Assembly (NCBI GenBank): GCA_900557675.1
Contig: USTO01000024.1
Span: 1 to 9,502, forward strand
DNA length: 9,502 nucleotides
Direction of reading: 5' to 3'
DNA from: an uncultured Mollicutes bacterium
Lineage (GTDB): Bacteria; Bacillota_I; Bacilli_A; RF39; UBA660
A program made the position numbers and the translations under genes. Of this stretch, positions 6,458-9,502 are shown in pieces; the first letter of the stretch is position 1, and the number at the start of each line of letters is the position of its first letter. The notes beneath the pieces are model-generated. The model did no database searches. It had not been told where the DNA came from and saw only the letters and a program-made list of their open reading frames with translations.

Positions 6458-6889
6458 ATGAAAAGTTATATGCAAAAAAAGGAAACTGTTGAACGTAATT
6501 GGTATGTAATTGATGCTACTGATGTTACTTTAGGACGTTTGGCTAGTAAGGTTGCTCATATTTTAAGAGGAAAGAATAAGGCAACTTATACTCCACATAT
6601 TGATTGTGGTGATTATGTTATTATAATAAATGCTGAAAAGGTTAATTTGACTGGTAATAAGTTAGATAAGAAGCTTTATTATAATCACTCTGGTTATGCT
6701 GGAGGACTTAGAGTTCGTACTGCTAGAGAAATGGTGGAAAGATATCCTGTTGAAATGGTAGAAAGAGCTGTTAAGGGAATGCTTCCTCATAATAGATTAG
6801 GTAGATCTATGTTTAAGAAATTATTTGTTTATGAAGGAGAAAATCATCCACATATGGCTCAAAAGCCTGAAGTGCTTGATGTTAAATAA
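6458..6889 (+). CDS. rplM: 50S ribosomal protein L13
   Basis: L13 is an early-assembling protein of the large subunit that binds 23S rRNA. The 143-residue product matches the usual bacterial length and shows the family landmarks: [19 protein letters not shown] at residues 15-33, [11 protein letters not shown] near 36-46, [11 protein letters not shown], then the signature [12 protein letters not shown] around 105-116 and the [11 protein letters not shown] segment after it. The ATG has AAGGAAG six bases upstream, inside the leader structure. It is the first gene of a two-gene operon with rpsI, as in most bacteria. It uses more GAA, GGA and AGA codons than the GAG- and AGG-using genes around it, consistent with high expression. 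Confidence 0.98.
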   Translation: MKSYMQKKETVERNWYVIDATDVTLGRLASKVAHILRGKNKATYTPHIDCGDYVIIINAEKVNLTGNKLDKKLYYNHSGYAGGLRVRTAREMVERYPVEMVERAVKGMLPHNRLGRSMFKKLFVYEGENHPHMAQKPEVLDVK

Positions 6890-6900
6890 GGAGGTTAATT

Positions 6901-7326
6901 ATGGCAAAAAAAGAAAATACAAGTTATTATGGAACTGGTAAGAGAAAGTCTAGTATTGCTAAGGTTAAATTAGTTAAGGGTACTGGAAAAATTTTTGTAA
7001 ATGGTCAAGATGTTTATGAATATTTTCCATTTAAGACTTTAGTTATGGATTTGGTACAACCTCTTGAACTTACTAATACTGATGAAAAGTTTGATGTTGA
7101 TGCTACTGTTAAAGGTGGAGGTTTTTCTGGACAAGCTGGTGCTATTAGATTAGGTATTGTTAGAGCACTTTTAGAATATGATAGTGCTAGTGATCCTGAT
7201 AGTGAAACTAGTTTTAGAAAGATTTTGAAGAGAGCTGGTCTTGTTACTCGTGATTCTAGAGTTAAAGAACGTAAGAAACCAGGTCTTAAAAAGGCAAGAA
7301 GAGCACCACAATTTAGTAAGAGATAA
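6901..7326 (+). CDS. rpsI: 30S ribosomal protein S9
   Basis: S9 sits in the head of the small subunit, its basic C-terminal tail reaching toward the P-site tRNA. The 141-residue product has [14 protein letters not shown] at about 9-22, GKIFVNGQD and the glycine-rich [15 protein letters not shown] near 73-87, followed by [19 protein letters not shown] and the conserved ending QFSKR. The terminal Lys-Arg that contacts tRNA is present. The N-terminus carries a short extra MAKKENT segment. A full-strength AAGGAGG (6888-6894) overlaps the rplM stop and sits six bases before the ATG. The gap to rplM is 11 bases and a terminator follows directly. Confidence 0.98.
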   Translation: MAKKENTSYYGTGKRKSSIAKVKLVKGTGKIFVNGQDVYEYFPFKTLVMDLVQPLELTNTDEKFDVDATVKGGGFSGQAGAIRLGIVRALLEYDSASDPDSETSFRKILKRAGLVTRDSRVKERKKPGLKKARRAPQFSKR

Positions 7327-7353
7327 GATATTCGTTTTGAATATCTTTTTTTT
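7325..7353 (+). terminator. Intrinsic terminator of rplM-rpsI
   Basis: GATATTC (7327-7333), loop GTTTT and GAATATC (7339-7345) form a perfect seven-pair stem, extendable by two A-T pairs into the stop codon, followed by eight T residues (7346-7353). It ends the ribosomal operon and insulates the Abi_2 gene. Confidence 0.92.
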
Positions 7354-7365
7354 GGTTTTGTTTTA

Positions 7366-7374
7366 TGATATACT
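7366..7374 (+). promoter_or_regulatory. Extended -10 promoter of the Abi_2-HtrA unit
   Basis: TG, one base, then TATACT (7369-7374) form an extended -10. The region where a -35 would lie is the terminator's T tract and has no good match, so the promoter may rely on the TG element. Transcription would start near 7381, leaving about 12 leader bases containing AGGTGATC (7383-7390), which matches the extended anti-Shine-Dalgarno. Confidence 0.55.
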
Positions 7375-7392
7375 TTTATAGTAGGTGATCTT

Positions 7393-8340
7393 ATGGGAAA
7401 TAAAATATTTAAGTCTTTGGATGAACAGATTAAGATTTTAAGGGAAAAGGGCTTGGTTATAGATGATGAGAAGTATGCTGAGGAGGTTCTTCTTAGGGAG
7501 AATTATTTCTTTTTGAATGGTTATCGTCATTTATTTATGAAGTCTAGTGATCATTCTAGGTATATTAGTGGTACTAAGTTTGAAGAGGTTTATAGTTTAT
7601 TTTTATTTGATAGGCGTCTTAGAAATATTTTGTTTAAGAATATTTTGATTATTGAGAATAATATTAAGTCTATTATTTCTTATCAGCTTTCTAAGAAGTA
7701 TGGTTATCGTGAACATGAGTATTTGAAGCATTCTAATTTTAATACTTCTTTTGAGTATAAGAGACAGGTTAGTGATGTTATTGGTAAGATGAAGAGGCAA
7801 ATTAAAACTAATGCTACTCAACATTCTGCGACTCGTCATTATGTTCTTAATTATGGTTATATTCCTTTATGGGTGCTTGTTAAGGTTTTATCTTTTGGTA
7901 TTGTTGTGGAACTTTTTTCTGTTCTTAAGAAGGAAGATCAGTATGATATTATTGATTTGTATGATATGGATTTGCATTCTTTTTTGACTAATTTAAGTAT
8001 TTTGTCTAATTATCGTAATTTATGTGCTCATGAGGATATTGTTTTTGAGAATAGGACTCAGAAGTTTATTGAGGATTCTGTTTATCACAGGAAACTTAAG
8101 ATACCTATGATGGATAATGAATATATATATGGAAAGAATGATTTGTTTGCTCTTCTTATCATTTTGAAGACTATGCTTAAAGATAATGAGATTAATGATT
8201 TGGTTATTGAGATTGATGATGCTCTTAAGAATTTGGAGTTTAATTTGAGGACTATTCCTATAAATAAGGTTCTTGATAAGATGGGATTTCCAGATGATTG
8301 GGATCAAATTAAAAATATTACTAAGAAGGAGTTGTTTTGA
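7393..8340 (+). CDS. Abi_2-family (AbiD/AbiF-like) abortive infection protein, HEPN-type
   Basis: The 315-residue product shows the Abi_2 plan. An N-terminal part (SLDEQIKILREKGLVI at 8-23, then ENYFFLNGYRHLF at 36-48) is followed by a central helix with FDRRLRNILFKNILIIENNIKSIISYQL at about 72-99, then PLWVLVKVLSFGIVVELF at 158-175. The putative active-site motif is YRNLCAHEDIVFENR at 207-221: Arg208 and His213 make the Rx4H of HEPN ribonucleases. Known members abort phage infection, probably by RNA cleavage; the trigger is not readable here. The length is typical and no key residue seems lost. The gene has its own promoter after the rpsI terminator and overlaps the next gene by four bases. 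Codon use matches its neighbours, so any transfer is old. The family call is confident; antiphage activity is inferred. Confidence 0.88.
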   Translation: MGNKIFKSLDEQIKILREKGLVIDDEKYAEEVLLRENYFFLNGYRHLFMKSSDHSRYISGTKFEEVYSLFLFDRRLRNILFKNILIIENNIKSIISYQLSKKYGYREHEYLKHSNFNTSFEYKRQVSDVIGKMKRQIKTNATQHSATRHYVLNYGYIPLWVLVKVLSFGIVVELFSVLKKEDQYDIIDLYDMDLHSFLTNLSILSNYRNLCAHEDIVFENRTQKFIEDSVYHRKLKIPMMDNEYIYGKNDLFALLIILKTMLKDNEINDLVIEIDDALKNLEFNLRTIPINKVLDKMGFPDDWDQIKNITKKELF

Positions 8341-9502
8341 TGAAAGATTCTATTGATAAAGATTCTGTTGATGCTAAGGTTACTGAGGTTAAGGAGATTC
8401 CTGCTTCTACGTATGAGGAGGTTAAGCTTGATGATTCTCCTGGGTTCTTTAGAAAAAATTATAAGTATATAATTGTGTTTGTTTTTGGGGTTTTACTTAC
8501 TATATTTGTTGTTTCTTGTCTTGGTGGTTTTTCTAGTAAGAGTGTTTCTTCTAATGTTTCTGATAGTGCAATAGGACAGGGAATTAGTAATATATATGAT
8601 GCTACTGTATATATTGAGAATTATAAAGATAAAAAGGTTCATGTGACTGGTACGGGTTTTGTTTATAAAAAAGATTCTGGAAAGGCTTATATTCTTACTA
8701 ATTATCATGTTGTTGCGAATAATTCTTCTCTTAAGGTTGTTTTATCTGATGATAAGAGTTTAGATGCGACTTTTGTTGGTGGAGATGAGTATTTAGATAT
8801 TGCTGTTATTAGTGTTTCGTCTTCTTCTGTAAAGCAGGTTGCTAAGATTGGTTCTAGTGCTAAGGCTATTTTAGGGGATACTGTTTTTACTGTTGGTTCT
8901 CCGGTTGGAGATGAGTATCGTGGCACTGTTACTCGTGGTATTTTATCTGGTAAGGATAGATTGGTTACGGTTTCTGTAAGTGGTGGTGCTGATGATTATG
9001 TTATGAGACTTTTGCAGACTGATGCTGCGATGAATCCTGGTAATAGTGGTGGCCCACTTTGTAATGCTAGTGGTGAAGTTATTGGTATGAATTCTCTTAA
9101 ACTTGTTAAGAATGAGGTTGAAGGAATGGGATTTGCTATTCCTATCGAAGATATTATGTCTTATGTTAAGACTTTTGAAAAGGATAAGTCTTTGAAAAGA
9201 CCTTATCTCGGTATTTCTATGATTAATTTAAGTAATACTGCGGCGGTTAAGCATTATAATCTTGATAAGGTGATTAATACTAAACTAGAAAAGGGTGTTG
9301 TAGTTGAAAGTGTTGAAAAGAGATCTTCTTCGGATGGTAAGCTTGAAAGAGGAGATATAGTTATTAAGCTTGATAATAAAAGTACTGATGATATGGCTTA
9401 TTTTAGGTATGAGTTATTTAAACATGAGGTTGGAGATAAAATTACTTTAACTGTTGAGAGAAAAGGGAAGCTTAAGGATGTTATTATTACTTTAAGAGAA
9501 AA
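8340..9502 (+). CDS. HtrA/DegP-like trypsin-type serine protease with PDZ domain, membrane-anchored (partial, 3' end missing)
   Basis: The visible 387 residues read as an acidic cytoplasmic tail (1-38), one membrane anchor at about 42-60 (YIIVFVFGVLLTIFVVSC), a Ser-rich linker, a trypsin-like domain at about 80-280, and a PDZ domain from about 288 to the edge. The catalytic triad is complete: His123 in TNYHVV, Asp153 in EYLDIAVI and Ser236 in NPGNSGGPL, with FTVGSPVG and GFAIPIE in the expected order. This is the type II membrane topology of Gram-positive HtrA, whose protease faces outward and degrades misfolded exported proteins. The ATG at 8340 overlaps the Abi_2 stop as ATGA, with AAGGAG at 8326-8331 eight bases upstream, so the genes are probably coupled. 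The PDZ segment includes YLGISMI, KLERGDIVIKLDNK and a final beta strand, so little is likely missing. I do not choose among htrA, degP and similar names. Confidence 0.93.
   Translation, partial: MKDSIDKDSVDAKVTEVKEIPASTYEEVKLDDSPGFFRKNYKYIIVFVFGVLLTIFVVSCLGGFSSKSVSSNVSDSAIGQGISNIYDATVYIENYKDKKVHVTGTGFVYKKDSGKAYILTNYHVVANNSSLKVVLSDDKSLDATFVGGDEYLDIAVISVSSSSVKQVAKIGSSAKAILGDTVFTVGSPVGDEYRGTVTRGILSGKDRLVTVSVSGGADDYVMRLLQTDAAMNPGNSGGPLCNASGEVIGMNSLKLVKNEVEGMGFAIPIEDIMSYVKTFEKDKSLKRPYLGISMINLSNTAAVKHYNLDKVINTKLEKGVVVESVEKRSSSDGKLERGDIVIKLDNKSTDDMAYFRYELFKHEVGDKITLTVERKGKLKDVIITLRE

Noticed and set aside
1..9502. Mollicute-type code with TGA read as tryptophan
   Set aside because: Recognisable tryptophans are TGG, and TGA ends the SDR, truA, first paralogue and Abi_2 genes at sensible lengths.
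1..9502. Insertion sequences, prophage parts, CRISPR arrays, tRNA or rRNA genes
   Set aside because: I saw no transposase or integrase motifs, terminal inverted repeats, regular repeat-spacer pattern or tRNA cloverleaf landmarks.

Overview
The window looks like chromosomal DNA from a very AT-rich Gram-positive bacterium, probably an uncultured gut-type Bacilli/Firmicutes lineage related to Mollicutes (RF39-like). This placement is inferred from base composition, the L13/S9 operon with its leader RNA, strong Shine-Dalgarno sequences (AAGGAGG, AGGTGATC) and gene content. The standard bacterial code applies: tryptophan is TGG, and TGA ends four of the genes.

Layout. (1) Positions 1-3282, minus strand: one enormous reading frame for an Asn/Ile/Lys-rich helical-repeat protein that runs off the left edge. 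It is cut once, by an in-frame TAA at 1984-1986, giving a 432-codon upstream part and 661 further open codons in the same frame. (2) Positions 3283-3403: a divergent promoter region. (3) Positions 3404-4884, plus strand: a short-chain dehydrogenase gene overlapping truA by four bases. (4) Positions 4885-6303: a new promoter and two adjacent, diverged paralogous genes for unknown, possibly membrane-attached proteins. (5) Positions 6304-7353: a consensus promoter, a structured L13 leader, rplM, rpsI and a clear intrinsic terminator. (6) Positions 7354-9502: an Abi_2-family (HEPN-type) abortive-infection gene overlapping by four bases a membrane-anchored HtrA/DegP-like serine protease that runs off the right edge.

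How the parts fit. truA, rplM and rpsI are common neighbours in Firmicutes, usually behind the ECF transporter genes. Here the order is kept, but the unknown paralogue pair sits between truA and rplM, and an SDR gene takes the place expected for the transporter genes. The ribosomal pair is a self-contained unit, probably autoregulated through its leader. The Abi_2-HtrA pair is a separate transcription unit of possible defence or stress character. The plus strand is rich in G and T throughout, including across the minus-strand gene, so the plus genes are probably on the leading strand and the giant gene on the lagging strand.

The points most worth checking are the single nonsense codon in the giant gene and its conserved-looking C-terminal domain, the unknown paralogue pair, and the translationally coupled Abi_2-HtrA pair.
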